NCBI RefSeq assembly: GCF_014472415.1
Contig: NZ_JACSZV010000053.1
Span: forward strand, 1 to 38,682
Length of the DNA stretch: 38,682 bases
Direction of reading: 5' to 3'
Source: Pseudomonas sp. N40(2020)
Lineage (GTDB): Bacteria; Pseudomonadota; Gammaproteobacteria; Pseudomonadales; Pseudomonadaceae
Under the pieces are notes generated by a model. The model was not told the DNA's origin, did no database searches, and saw only the letters and a list, made by a program, of their open reading frames with translations. Positions within the stretch are counted from its first letter, which is position 1; each line of letters begins with the position of its first letter. Shown here piece by piece: positions 1 through 7,333 of this stretch. The translations under genes were made by a program, and so were the position numbers.

Positions 1-37
1 GTCAAAAGATCGCAGCCTTCGGCAGCTCCTACAGGGT
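1..37. repeat. REP element, cut by the window start
   Basis: The bases read, on the minus strand, as a GTAGGAGCTGCCGAAGGCTG-type unit followed by GCGATCTTTTGAC. The same core (GTAGGAGCTGC ... GCGATCTTTTGATC) recurs at 9350-9440 and 38333-38382, so this is a dispersed Pseudomonas repetitive extragenic palindrome. It sits just past the 3' end of the isonitrile hydratase gene, where it may help terminate or stabilise the transcript. Only one unit is visible; a partner may lie outside the window. Confidence 0.75.
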
Positions 38-55
38 TTTGTGGATGGCTGAGGA

Positions 56-742
56 TCAGCGCAAGTTGAGTTTCGCCGCCGCGCGCCCGGTGATTTCCGT
101 GCGCAGTTTCAACGAAGGCGCCGCACGCAGCCGGGCTTCATCGACGATTGCGCTCGGCGCTGTATCGGGGCTGCCGGCATTGAACGGCGGTGCCGGCGCG
201 TACTCAAGTTGCAACTGCACCAGTTGCGCCGTGTCGGCATCGACCAGTTCAGCCGCCAGCACCAGGGCAAAATCGATCCCGGCAGTAATCCCGCCACCGG
301 TAAACAGATTGCCGTCACGCACCACCCGATCTTTCACCGCAATCGCGCCCAATGTCGGCAGCAGATCGTGATACGCCCAGTGCGTGGTTGCGCGTTTGCC
401 TTGCAGCAGGCCCGCCGCGCCAAGCACCAACGAGCCGGTGCACACCGACGTCACGTAACGCGCCTGCGCCGCCTGACGTTTGATAAAGCTCAGCGTCTGC
501 TCATCTTCCATCAGCGGCCCGACGCCACCGCCACCGGGCACACAGATCACATCCAGATCCGGACAGTCCTCGAACGTGGTGGTCGGCTTGAGCAGCAACC
601 CGGTGCTGGCGGTGACCGGCATCAGATCCTTCCAGATCAGATGCACCTGCACGCCCGGCAGCGAAGCGAGCACGTCGTATGGCCCGGTCAGATCCAATTG
701 CTGAACCTGCGGAAACAACAGAAAACCGATCTGCAGCGTCAT
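56..742 (-). CDS. inhA: Isonitrile hydratase (DJ-1/PfpI family)
   Basis: Predicted to hydrate isonitriles (R-NC) to N-substituted formamides in the cytoplasm. The 228-aa protein has the length and the sequence I remember for Pseudomonas putida InhA. The nucleophile-elbow cysteine is Cys101 in SVCTGSLVLG, the position reported as catalytic in InhA, and THWAYHDLL follows near residue 120. The ATG has a GGAG about nine bases upstream. It is divergent from an AraC-type regulator whose N-terminal half belongs to the same DJ-1/PfpI superfamily, so the pair is probably a small regulated unit. A broader PfpI-family function cannot be excluded without assay. Confidence 0.85.
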   Translation of the reverse strand: MTLQIGFLLFPQVQQLDLTGPYDVLASLPGVQVHLIWKDLMPVTASTGLLLKPTTTFEDCPDLDVICVPGGGGVGPLMEDEQTLSFIKRQAAQARYVTSVCTGSLVLGAAGLLQGKRATTHWAYHDLLPTLGAIAVKDRVVRDGNLFTGGGITAGIDFALVLAAELVDADTAQLVQLQLEYAPAPPFNAGSPDTAPSAIVDEARLRAAPSLKLRTEITGRAAAKLNLR

Positions 743-794
743 CGTTCTTGCTCCATTAAAAGGGGTGGACGGCTTTACTGTAGGCGCGTAGGTT

Positions 795-831
795 TTGGCG
801 AATACGCCAATTACCCCACGAATTACGCCAA
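795..831. promoter_or_regulatory. Palindrome and direct repeat between inhA and its divergent regulator
   Basis: TTGGCG-AATA-CGCCAA is a perfect 6-bp inverted repeat at 795-810. The half site CGAATACGCCAA (799-810) recurs as CGAATTACGCCAA at 819-831, ending on the regulator's start codon. Repeats of this kind in a divergent intergenic region suggest an operator for the neighbouring AraC/GlxA-type regulator. Binding is inferred, not shown. The second copy occupies the place where a Shine-Dalgarno would lie, and no SD is visible for the regulator. Confidence 0.4.
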
Positions 832-1857
832 ATGCCCAAAGCCATCCATGTACTTGCGTTTGCCAACATGCAGATCCTCGATGTCACAGGTCCCTTGCAG
901 GTATTCGCCTCGGCCAATGATCTCGCCCGTCAGCGCGGCTTGCCGGTTCCTTATGCGCCGTCGGTGATTGCCAGCGAGGGCGGGGCGGTGATGTCATCGG
1001 CAGGCTTGGCGGTGCTGGCCGAACCGTTACCGGTGGAGCCGAGCGATACGCTGATCATCGCGGGCGGCTGGGGGATTTATTCCGCCGCTGAAGATGTCTC
1101 ACTCGTGGACTGGGTGCGGGAACACGCAGCGAAATGCCGGCGCGTGGCCTCGGTGTGCACCGGGGCATTTTTGCTCGCGGCCAGTGGCTGGCTCGACGGT
1201 CGTCGCGTCGTCACCCACTGGACCCGTTGCGAGCAACTGGCGCAGCAGCACCCCAACTTGCAAGTCGAAGCCAATCCGATCTTCATCAACGACGGCCCGG
1301 TCTGGACCTCGGCAGGCGTCACCGCCGGCATCGATCTGGCGCTGGCCATGGTCGAGGAAGACCTCGGCCGCGACATCGCGCTGGACGTCGCCCGGCATCT
1401 GGTTGTGTTCCTCAAACGCCCGGGCGGGCAGTCACAGTTCAGCGTGACGTTATCGCTGCAGAATCAGGGCAATCGATTCGATGATCTGCATGCGTGGATC
1501 GCCGAAAACCTGACCTGTGACCTCGGTGTTCCCACCCTCGCCGAACAGGCCGGCATGAGCGAGCGCAGCTTCGTCCGCCACTACCGCGCCGACACCGGCC
1601 AGACCCCGGCGCGGGCGATTGAACTGATCCGAGTAGAGACCGCGCGGCGGCTGCTCGGTGATACCGGGTTGCCGGTCAAACGAATTGCTGCCAATTGCGG
1701 GTTTGGCAGTGAAGAGACATTGCGCCGCAGTTTCCTGCGCGCTATCGGCGTGACGCCGCAGGCGTATCGGGAGCGGTTTTCGGTTAGTGCTGCAACAGAT
1801 ACCAGTAGTGCTGTAAGCAATCCTCAGCAGGGCGGTGAACCGCACTATCAAACCTGA
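832..1857 (+). CDS. GlxA/FtrA-type AraC-family transcriptional regulator
   Basis: A 341-aa two-domain regulator. Residues about 1-190 form a DJ-1/PfpI (class I glutamine amidotransferase-like) domain, with the elbow SVCTGAFLLAASGW around Cys109 and VVTHW after it. Residues about 225-320 form an AraC-type double helix-turn-helix, recognisable by LAEQAGMSERSFVRHYRADT and IAANCGFGSEETLRRSFLRA. Proteins of this architecture are DNA-binding activators or repressors whose N-terminal domain senses a small molecule. It is divergent from the inhA-like gene 89 bp away, so control of isonitrile or related nitrogen metabolism is plausible; the ligand is unknown. No clear ribosome-binding site precedes the ATG, which falls inside a repeated CGCCAA motif. 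Confidence 0.85.
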   Translation: MPKAIHVLAFANMQILDVTGPLQVFASANDLARQRGLPVPYAPSVIASEGGAVMSSAGLAVLAEPLPVEPSDTLIIAGGWGIYSAAEDVSLVDWVREHAAKCRRVASVCTGAFLLAASGWLDGRRVVTHWTRCEQLAQQHPNLQVEANPIFINDGPVWTSAGVTAGIDLALAMVEEDLGRDIALDVARHLVVFLKRPGGQSQFSVTLSLQNQGNRFDDLHAWIAENLTCDLGVPTLAEQAGMSERSFVRHYRADTGQTPARAIELIRVETARRLLGDTGLPVKRIAANCGFGSEETLRRSFLRAIGVTPQAYRERFSVSAATDTSSAVSNPQQGGEPHYQT

Positions 1858-1892
1858 TTCGATCTCGATAGGGGAGCGTTTGGTACGCGATT

Positions 1893-2555
1893 TTAAGGGT
1901 GGGTCAAACTCAGTTCATGGTGCTTCACAATTGTATTGTATAGGTGGATTGGATCGTTAAAGAGGCCATAGATATAAAGGAGGATGCTCACTGCAACACA
2001 TCCTACTAGGTAATAAGGAGCGTACTTGTTGAGGCAAGAGTCAGGTTTTATTTCAACCTTCATGACTCTCCGCAGGAAAAATCCCATCAGGATTATCAGA
2101 AGGGAGGTGACGATCAGCAGTATGGTGTAAACAGAGAAGTCGATTTGTTGCAGTGCATAGGCGAATGTTCCAAGCAAAGTGAATCCAAGCACAATGCTCA
2201 AGAAAGCTGTTCCACCTGTCAGAAACGAAAAATGCTTCGAAAATTTATTGATAGCCGTGCTGGATCGGTATTCGTACACGTAGATTGCAAGCACAAATGA
2301 CCAAACGATGAAAAAAGGCAAAGTGCTTGCAAGCAATTTATCAACAACCATTCCTTCGATATCTATCAAATCTGACAGAAGTTTGTTGTTTGTGATGAGT
2401 TTGGCGATCCATTGGTAAGCGTCGGAAACGATAAACCGTCCAATCACAAAGTAACCCACTCCCGCTCCCAATAGGCAGGACATAAATAAAACCAGGTTTC
2501 TATATTTTTTATGGATATCCATCGCTGTTTTAAAACATTCTTCTAGTGTTTTCAA
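1893..2555 (-). CDS. Unrecognised five-helix membrane protein
   Basis: I do not recognise this 220-aa protein. It has about five hydrophobic segments, near residues 21-43, 72-92, 108-130, 139-162 and 183-203, with a charged N-terminus and few other charges, so it should sit in the inner membrane. The start is TTG (2553-2555), chosen because GAGGAA lies four bases upstream; the next Met (residue 13) has no better signal. The gene is strikingly AT-rich beside its neighbours (runs such as TATTTTTTATGG), which suggests recent acquisition. It converges with the AraC-type gene across 35 bp. No function can be assigned. Confidence 0.65.
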   Translation of the reverse strand: MKTLEECFKTAMDIHKKYRNLVLFMSCLLGAGVGYFVIGRFIVSDAYQWIAKLITNNKLLSDLIDIEGMVVDKLLASTLPFFIVWSFVLAIYVYEYRSSTAINKFSKHFSFLTGGTAFLSIVLGFTLLGTFAYALQQIDFSVYTILLIVTSLLIILMGFFLRRVMKVEIKPDSCLNKYAPYYLVGCVAVSILLYIYGLFNDPIHLYNTIVKHHELSLTHP

Positions 2556-2629
2556 AATCTTCCTCGAATTTCAGAAGTAAAGAGCGTCTGAAGTTTTTCA
2601 TCGCCAAAAATATTTAAAGCTAATAATTA

Positions 2630-3019
2630 CTAGCTATCAACTTCCGCCACCTGATTGAAATACTTCGTCCGATCCGGGGTGAACGTCACCACCATCTTCG
2701 TCCGTGAACACTTCAGCGAGCGCTCATCACTCAAATCGATATCCAGATCTTCTCCGCGCAACCCTTGCCATTGGGCGAGGTATTTCAGTGAGCCGTACTT
2801 CTCGTTTTTCTTCAGGCTGCGGCTGACGCCACCTTTCCAGCCGAGCACCGGCAGTTCACCCGCGAGGCATTGCAGAGCTAGGTCGGGGAAGCGGGTGGCG
2901 CGCTGGCGGCCGATTTCCCAGCATTTGATCAGGCCTTTGTCGGCGGCTTCCCACAGCTGGGTGCGGGTCAGGCCGGTGCGCAGGGGGGATTTGATGGTGC
3001 GCTGGACGTGCTGGGACAT
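2630..3019 (-). CDS. Hypothetical protein, 129 aa
   Basis: I do not recognise this basic, soluble protein. The open frame reaches 3130, but the start at 3019 (MSQHVQRT) is preferred because AAGGAA lies about six bases upstream; the longer N-terminus is rich in Pro, His and Cys and looks like translated intergenic sequence. The middle (WEIGRQRATRFPDLALQCLA) faintly recalls the N-terminal part of IS5-type transposases, but there is no DDE domain and I give that little weight. It precedes the AT-rich membrane gene by 74 bp on the same strand; nothing shows that they act together. Confidence 0.5.
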   Translation of the reverse strand: MSQHVQRTIKSPLRTGLTRTQLWEAADKGLIKCWEIGRQRATRFPDLALQCLAGELPVLGWKGGVSRSLKKNEKYGSLKYLAQWQGLRGEDLDIDLSDERSLKCSRTKMVVTFTPDRTKYFNQVAEVDS

Positions 3020-3397
3020 TCTGGTTCCTTGAATTCGGGTTTTGTTGGACAGCTCCGCTGTGCCCGTTGCGCTTGATGGTAGGGGCGGATGTAACCGCTG
3101 GCAACAAGGTATTTCGGGGTGTAAGCGCAAGTTGCGGGTGGAGGGATTGAGTGGTGGTGTTTAGCGAATGTAGGAACTGAGCCGCGCAACTGTGGTGAGG
3201 GGATTTATCCCCGACCGGCTGCGCAGCAGTCGCAAAGTCAGTGAATGCGGTATTTCTGGAGGATTGCTTGTGGAGGGTTTGGGGCTGCTTCGCAGCCCAT
3301 CGGGGATAAATCCCCTCGCCACAGGGAGGGACGGATTGTAGGAATTAGTCTTGCTGCGAGTGGGAGGTGGCAAATGTCCGACAGACTCCGATGACAA
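3020..3397. other. Non-coding gap between the hypothetical gene and the GH15 gene
   Basis: This 378-bp stretch holds no convincing gene. The short open frames in it have no ribosome-binding site and run through the repeat described at 3191-3324. The part next to 3019 should hold the promoter of the hypothetical gene. The part next to 3398 may contribute to transcription termination of the GH15 gene. I see no RNA gene. Confidence 0.6.
3191..3324. repeat. REPIN-like inverted pair of repeats
   Basis: Two head-to-head copies of one element face each other: TGTGGTGAGGGGATTTATCC at 3191 onward and, on the opposite strand, TGTGGCGAGGGGATTTATCC ending near 3324. Each copy has the internal palindrome GGGGATTTATCCCC and a GGCTGCG(C/A)AGCAG stem. 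The arrangement is that of a Pseudomonas REP doublet in an intergenic region. It is a different REP subtype from the copies at 1-37 and 9350-9440. Confidence 0.75.
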
Positions 3398-5224
3398 TTA
3401 CGGCTGCCACTCACTCTTTTCCCCACTCAACCGCCGATCAAGAAAACTCGCTGCACTGATCAATGCCAGATGCGTCAGCGCTTGGGGGGTATTGCCCAGA
3501 TGCCGCCCATGACTGTCGAACTCTTCGGCGTACAGCCCCAACGGATTGGCGTAGCGCAGCAGTTGTTCGAATTCCAGATGGGCCTTTTCCACTTGCCCGG
3601 CACGGGCCAGGCATTCGACATACCAGAATGAACACGCGGCAAACGCGCCTTCAGTGCCGGTCAAACCGTCGATGTTGGCGTCATCATTGCGGTAGCGATA
3701 AACCATGCCGTCGCGCACCAGCGTCTTTTCGATGGCCTCAAGCGTCGACAGCCAGCGCGGGTCCTTCGCGCTGACGAAACGCACCAGCGGCATCAACAGC
3801 ATTGAACCATCTAGGGCGGTGCCACCCTTGTACTGCACGAAATGCCCGCGTTCTTCGTCCCAGAAGTTGTCCCAGATGTCGGCGTAGATCGCTTGGCGAG
3901 TCTGATCCCATTGCGCGAACGGTGCCGGCAACGAGCGCTTCGAGGCCAGCCGAATCGCCCGGTCCAAAGCCACCCAGCACATCAGCCGCGAGTGCAGAAA
4001 GTGATGTTGCTCACCACGCATTTCCCAAATGCCTACATCCTTGGTCTGCCATGTCTCACAAACCTGATCGACCACTTCGCGCACGTGTTTCCAGCCTTCG
4101 TGGGAAATCGCGTCACCGTACTTGTTGACCAGATACACCGCGTCCATCAACTCACCAAAGATGTCGAGCTGGATCTGGTCATACGCGCCATTGCCGATCC
4201 TGACCGGTTGCGCACCGCCATGGCCTGACAGGTGGGTCAATTCGGTTTCCGGTAATTCCTGACGACCGTCGATGGCGTACAGAATGTTCAGTTTCATCGG
4301 TTGGCCACAGCAATCGCTGACCCGTCCGCGCAGCCAGCCCATGTAGGCGTTGGCTTCACTGACGAAACCCAGGCGCATGAACGCGTAAACCGTGAACGAG
4401 GCATCGCGGATCCAGGTGTAGCGATAGTCCCAGTTGCGTTCGCCGCCGGGGGTTTCTGGCAGACCGAAGGTGGCTGCGGCGAGGATCGCACCGTGTTTGC
4501 GTGAGGTCAGCAACTTGAGCGCGAGGGCGGAGCGGTTGACCATTTCCCGCCAGCGCCCGCGATAAATCGACTGACCGATCCAGTCGCGCCAGAACTTCAG
4601 GGTGCGCTCCATGCAGAAATCACCGGCACCTTCGGCAAAGCGCGGATCGTCGGTGGCGCCGAGCATGAAGGCGGCGGTCTGATTCTGTTTGAGGGTGAAG
4701 CGGGCAACCGCTGCATCTGCGTCGACTTGCATGGCCTGATCCGAAGCCAGACGCAGTGTTGGTTGCCCTGTGGCACTGAACACCACGTCTTTTTGATCCA
4801 ACTGCGCACGGGTGTCGGCGCGGGAATAGTCGTGACGAACGGCGCAGCGCATGTGGAACGTCGCCTCGCCACTGACCACCCGCACCCGCCGCATCAGCAG
4901 TGGCAAGTCATCTTCACTGTCGCCCACCGGCAGCATGTCGGTGATTTCCACCACGGCATATTCACTGAGCCAGCGGGTTTGCAGAACGTTGGTGTCCGGC
5001 AGGTAAATCTGCTCGCGGCGGGCATCGGGCAAGTCCGGCGCCAGTTGAAAAATCCCTGCGTCAGGGGTGTCCAGCAGCGAACAGAAAATCGATGGGCTGT
5101 CGAACTCCGGCCAGCAGAAAAAATCCACGCTGCCCTTGTCGTTGACCAGTGCCGCACTGCGCATGTCGCCGATGATGCCGTGGGCGTCGATCGGGCTTTG
5201 TCGTTCTGGATGATGCTCAGCCAT
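3398..5224 (-). CDS. Glycoside hydrolase family 15 protein (glucoamylase/trehalase type)
   Basis: A 608-aa cytoplasmic GH15 enzyme expected to remove glucose from alpha-glucosides; bacterial members include trehalases, so trehalose is a likely but unproven substrate. The N-terminal beta-sandwich (about 1-220) begins IDAHGIIGDMRSAALV. The (alpha/alpha)6 barrel follows and carries NWDYRYTWIRD at 264-274 and the C-terminal EEFD at 567-570, both typical of the family. Length is normal. There is no signal peptide. The start overlaps the end of the upstream dehydrogenase gene by 8 bp, so the two are probably translated together. A role in storage-sugar or stress-sugar metabolism is inferred. Confidence 0.85.
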   Translation of the reverse strand: MAEHHPERQSPIDAHGIIGDMRSAALVNDKGSVDFFCWPEFDSPSIFCSLLDTPDAGIFQLAPDLPDARREQIYLPDTNVLQTRWLSEYAVVEITDMLPVGDSEDDLPLLMRRVRVVSGEATFHMRCAVRHDYSRADTRAQLDQKDVVFSATGQPTLRLASDQAMQVDADAAVARFTLKQNQTAAFMLGATDDPRFAEGAGDFCMERTLKFWRDWIGQSIYRGRWREMVNRSALALKLLTSRKHGAILAAATFGLPETPGGERNWDYRYTWIRDASFTVYAFMRLGFVSEANAYMGWLRGRVSDCCGQPMKLNILYAIDGRQELPETELTHLSGHGGAQPVRIGNGAYDQIQLDIFGELMDAVYLVNKYGDAISHEGWKHVREVVDQVCETWQTKDVGIWEMRGEQHHFLHSRLMCWVALDRAIRLASKRSLPAPFAQWDQTRQAIYADIWDNFWDEERGHFVQYKGGTALDGSMLLMPLVRFVSAKDPRWLSTLEAIEKTLVRDGMVYRYRNDDANIDGLTGTEGAFAACSFWYVECLARAGQVEKAHLEFEQLLRYANPLGLYAEEFDSHGRHLGNTPQALTHLALISAASFLDRRLSGEKSEWQP

Positions 5225-6017
5225 TGCCGCGAAACTCCGGATAGAGGCTCATGCCGCCGTCGATAAACAGGGTGGTGCCGACGATGTAATCGGCGGCATC
5301 GGAAGCGAGAAACACCACCGCGTTGGCGACGTCTTCGACATCGCCGATGCGACCGTAGGGGATCAGCTCAAGCAGTTTTTCGCCGGCCGCGCCTTCGGTG
5401 GCTTCTTTATTGATGGCCGTGCGGATCGCACCCGGCGCAATGCCGTTGATGCGAATGCGCTGATGGCTGACTTCCTGCGCCAGAGACTGCATCAACAGAT
5501 CGACGCCGCCCTTGGACGCGGCGTAATTCACATGCCCGGCCCAAGGGATGCGCTGGTGCACCGAACTCATGTGAATGATTTTGCCGGCGGCCCGGGACAC
5601 GCCTTCGCGCACGCCCTGGCGGTTGAAAATCCGCAGGGCGGCGCGGGCGCAGAGGAACTGGCCGGTGAGGTTGACGCCGATCACGGCGTTCCAGTCCGCC
5701 AACGACATGTCCATAACCGCCGCGTCTTTTTGCAGACCGGAGTTGGCCACCAGAATGTCCAGCGAACCGAAGGCGTCGAGGGTCTCGGCGAACAGTCGTT
5801 CTACGTCATCTTCCTTTGACACATCGGCGCGAATGGCAATCGCCTGACCGCCGTCGGCGATGATCTGCCGGGCGAGTGCTTCGGCGGGCTCGGCCTGGCG
5901 GTTGTAGTTGATGACCACGGCGGCGCCGGCAGCGGCCAGGGCCTTGGCGGCGGCATGGCCGATGCCGGAGCTGGCGCCGGTGATGAGGGCAACTTGGCGG
6001 GCGAGGGAAATCTGCAT
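5217..6017 (-). CDS. SDR-family oxidoreductase (glucose 1-dehydrogenase-like)
   Basis: A 266-aa classical short-chain dehydrogenase. The cofactor motif GASSGIG is at 14-20, NSG at 92-94, the catalytic serine in HMSSVHQ at about 151-152 and YxxxK as Tyr165/Lys169. VINYNRQ at the end of the second strand, lacking an acid at the usual NAD position, fits NADP use. Resemblance is to glucose 1-dehydrogenases and related sugar or polyol dehydrogenases, but SDR substrates cannot be read from sequence. It overlaps the GH15 gene by 8 bp and lies upstream of it on the same strand. This suggests release of glucose by one enzyme and oxidation of it or a related polyol by the other. Confidence 0.8.
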   Translation of the reverse strand: MQISLARQVALITGASSGIGHAAAKALAAAGAAVVINYNRQAEPAEALARQIIADGGQAIAIRADVSKEDDVERLFAETLDAFGSLDILVANSGLQKDAAVMDMSLADWNAVIGVNLTGQFLCARAALRIFNRQGVREGVSRAAGKIIHMSSVHQRIPWAGHVNYAASKGGVDLLMQSLAQEVSHQRIRINGIAPGAIRTAINKEATEGAAGEKLLELIPYGRIGDVEDVANAVVFLASDAADYIVGTTLFIDGGMSLYPEFRGNG

Positions 6018-6146
6018 GAGTGTCAGGGCCTGAAGCGTTGGTCTTGAATAGCTGACTGGCCGGCGCAGGCGAGAGTTCAGTGAAAAAATAGCTGTCCCTG
6101 CCAGCCCAATGCGCTTTGAGGGGGCATCGCGTATTAAAACGATCGC

Positions 6147-7151
6147 TCAGATGTGATAGCGCGCACTGTGTTTATGCCATTCCCGATTGCCCGCAATCCA
6201 AGTGGTCAAGCCGTTCAGATAGCGTTTGGTCAAAGGCGTGGCAGTGCTCAGCAATTGCTTTTCAAGCGTTACGTATTCCTGCATGACGGCATCATGAATA
6301 TCCGCCGATTTATCGATGGCATCTTGAAGCGAGCAGTCGTGTCTGGCCGCGAGCAGGTAGGGAAGCTTGAAGTCTCCCGTTTCCTTGAGGTGCTCTTTGT
6401 AAGCGGAATACAAGTCGTTGACCAACGTCGTGGCCAGTGCTGCCAGCGCGCTGATGCGGTGAATCTCCGGCTGGGAATACAGGTTGGCGGGTACTTCGTA
6501 CCCCCCGATAGCATCAATCAGAACCTGACAGGGCCAGAAACTGTTGACCTGTCGGCTGGCCAGGTATTCCGCGATGGTGGGTTGGGTGCCATAGATACGC
6601 CACGGAGCTTCGGCAGCCATGGTGACGAACATGGCAATGGTGATTTGCCGGACTCGAGCCACTTGTGAGGGTGTGCAGAAATGACCCACGCGTGTCATGT
6701 AAGCCAGCAATCCTCTGATCACCGGGTCGCGCGTTTGTTGTTGCGAGAGTTCTTCATCGAAAGGCGCAGGCAAATAAACCGGGTCGATAGCCGTGATGGC
6801 GAACGACAGCATTTGGGCCACATTCTCAGGGCGGCCGCCAAGCGATTGGTCGTCACAATAATGGTCATCCACCGCGAACAATGCCGCGAAACACTGCGCT
6901 GCGAGCAGCAACCTGTCCGGATCGTCCGTGTCGGCATGGCACAACATTGCATAGCGGCCGAAGTCACTGGCGCGCAGTTTCTCGTGTTTACCGGCAAAGA
7001 TACCCACGCTCGGTATCCACGCCATCAGACGCTCGTTGACCTCCTGGCCCAACGCCTCATCAATGCGTGTGGGTGGAGGGCAAAAGAGGTCGCGAACGAC
7101 AAAGGGCGCAATTGCGCTGCGTGGTTGTGACGAGATCGTGGGCTGATTCAT
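6147..7151 (-). CDS. Class I terpene synthase (2-methylisoborneol-synthase-like)
   Basis: A 334-aa terpene cyclase. It has the aspartate-rich metal site VDDHYCDD (95-101), the second metal-binding NSE triad NDLYSAYKE (Asn245, Ser249, Glu253) and a C-terminal RY pair (331-332) that contacts diphosphate. The DDxYC(D/E) form of the first motif and the overall pattern recall bacterial 2-methylisoborneol and 2-methylenebornane synthases, which use methylated geranyl diphosphate. No SAM-dependent GPP methyltransferase is next to it here, so a plain GPP or FPP substrate is equally possible. The start has AGGAG six bases upstream. The nearest gene upstream on this strand, the JmjC oxygenase, is 182 bp away. 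The product is not predictable. Confidence 0.85.
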   Translation of the reverse strand: MNQPTISSQPRSAIAPFVVRDLFCPPPTRIDEALGQEVNERLMAWIPSVGIFAGKHEKLRASDFGRYAMLCHADTDDPDRLLLAAQCFAALFAVDDHYCDDQSLGGRPENVAQMLSFAITAIDPVYLPAPFDEELSQQQTRDPVIRGLLAYMTRVGHFCTPSQVARVRQITIAMFVTMAAEAPWRIYGTQPTIAEYLASRQVNSFWPCQVLIDAIGGYEVPANLYSQPEIHRISALAALATTLVNDLYSAYKEHLKETGDFKLPYLLAARHDCSLQDAIDKSADIHDAVMQEYVTLEKQLLSTATPLTKRYLNGLTTWIAGNREWHKHSARYHI

Positions 7152-7272
7152 TGTGTGCTCCTGTTATCGACGCTGACTCAGGACACTGAACGCAATAGTC
7201 GGGTCCGTGCTTGACGGGCGAGTTCCTGCGTAAGTAACGGTGGGAATATGAATGCGCTTTGTCGGGAGAAAG

Positions 7273-7296
7273 CACACCTGTCAGGTGTGACAGGTG
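7273..7296. promoter_or_regulatory. Nested palindromes upstream of the terpene synthase
   Basis: CACACCTGTCAGGTGTG (7273-7289) is a perfect inverted repeat around a central T. Overlapping it, CACCTGTC and GACAGGTG (7275-7282 and 7289-7296) form a second perfect 8-bp inverted repeat with a 6-base spacer. The site lies about 120 bp upstream of the terpene synthase start and 38 bp beyond the stop of the oxygenase gene. It has no U-tract on the minus strand, so an operator, perhaps for a TetR- or GntR-type repressor, is a better guess than a terminator. Confidence 0.4.
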
Positions 7297-7333
7297 CGCA
7301 GGTTTTGCGACGGGTGGTGGAGTCACTCGCGGC

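Noticed and set aside
3020..3130. N-terminal extension of the hypothetical protein to 3130
   Set aside because: AAGGAA and ATG at 3019 give a normal start; the extension looks like translated intergenic DNA.
3161..3426. Short minus-strand open frames between the hypothetical gene and the GH15 gene
   Set aside because: They cross the REPIN pair and have no start signals.
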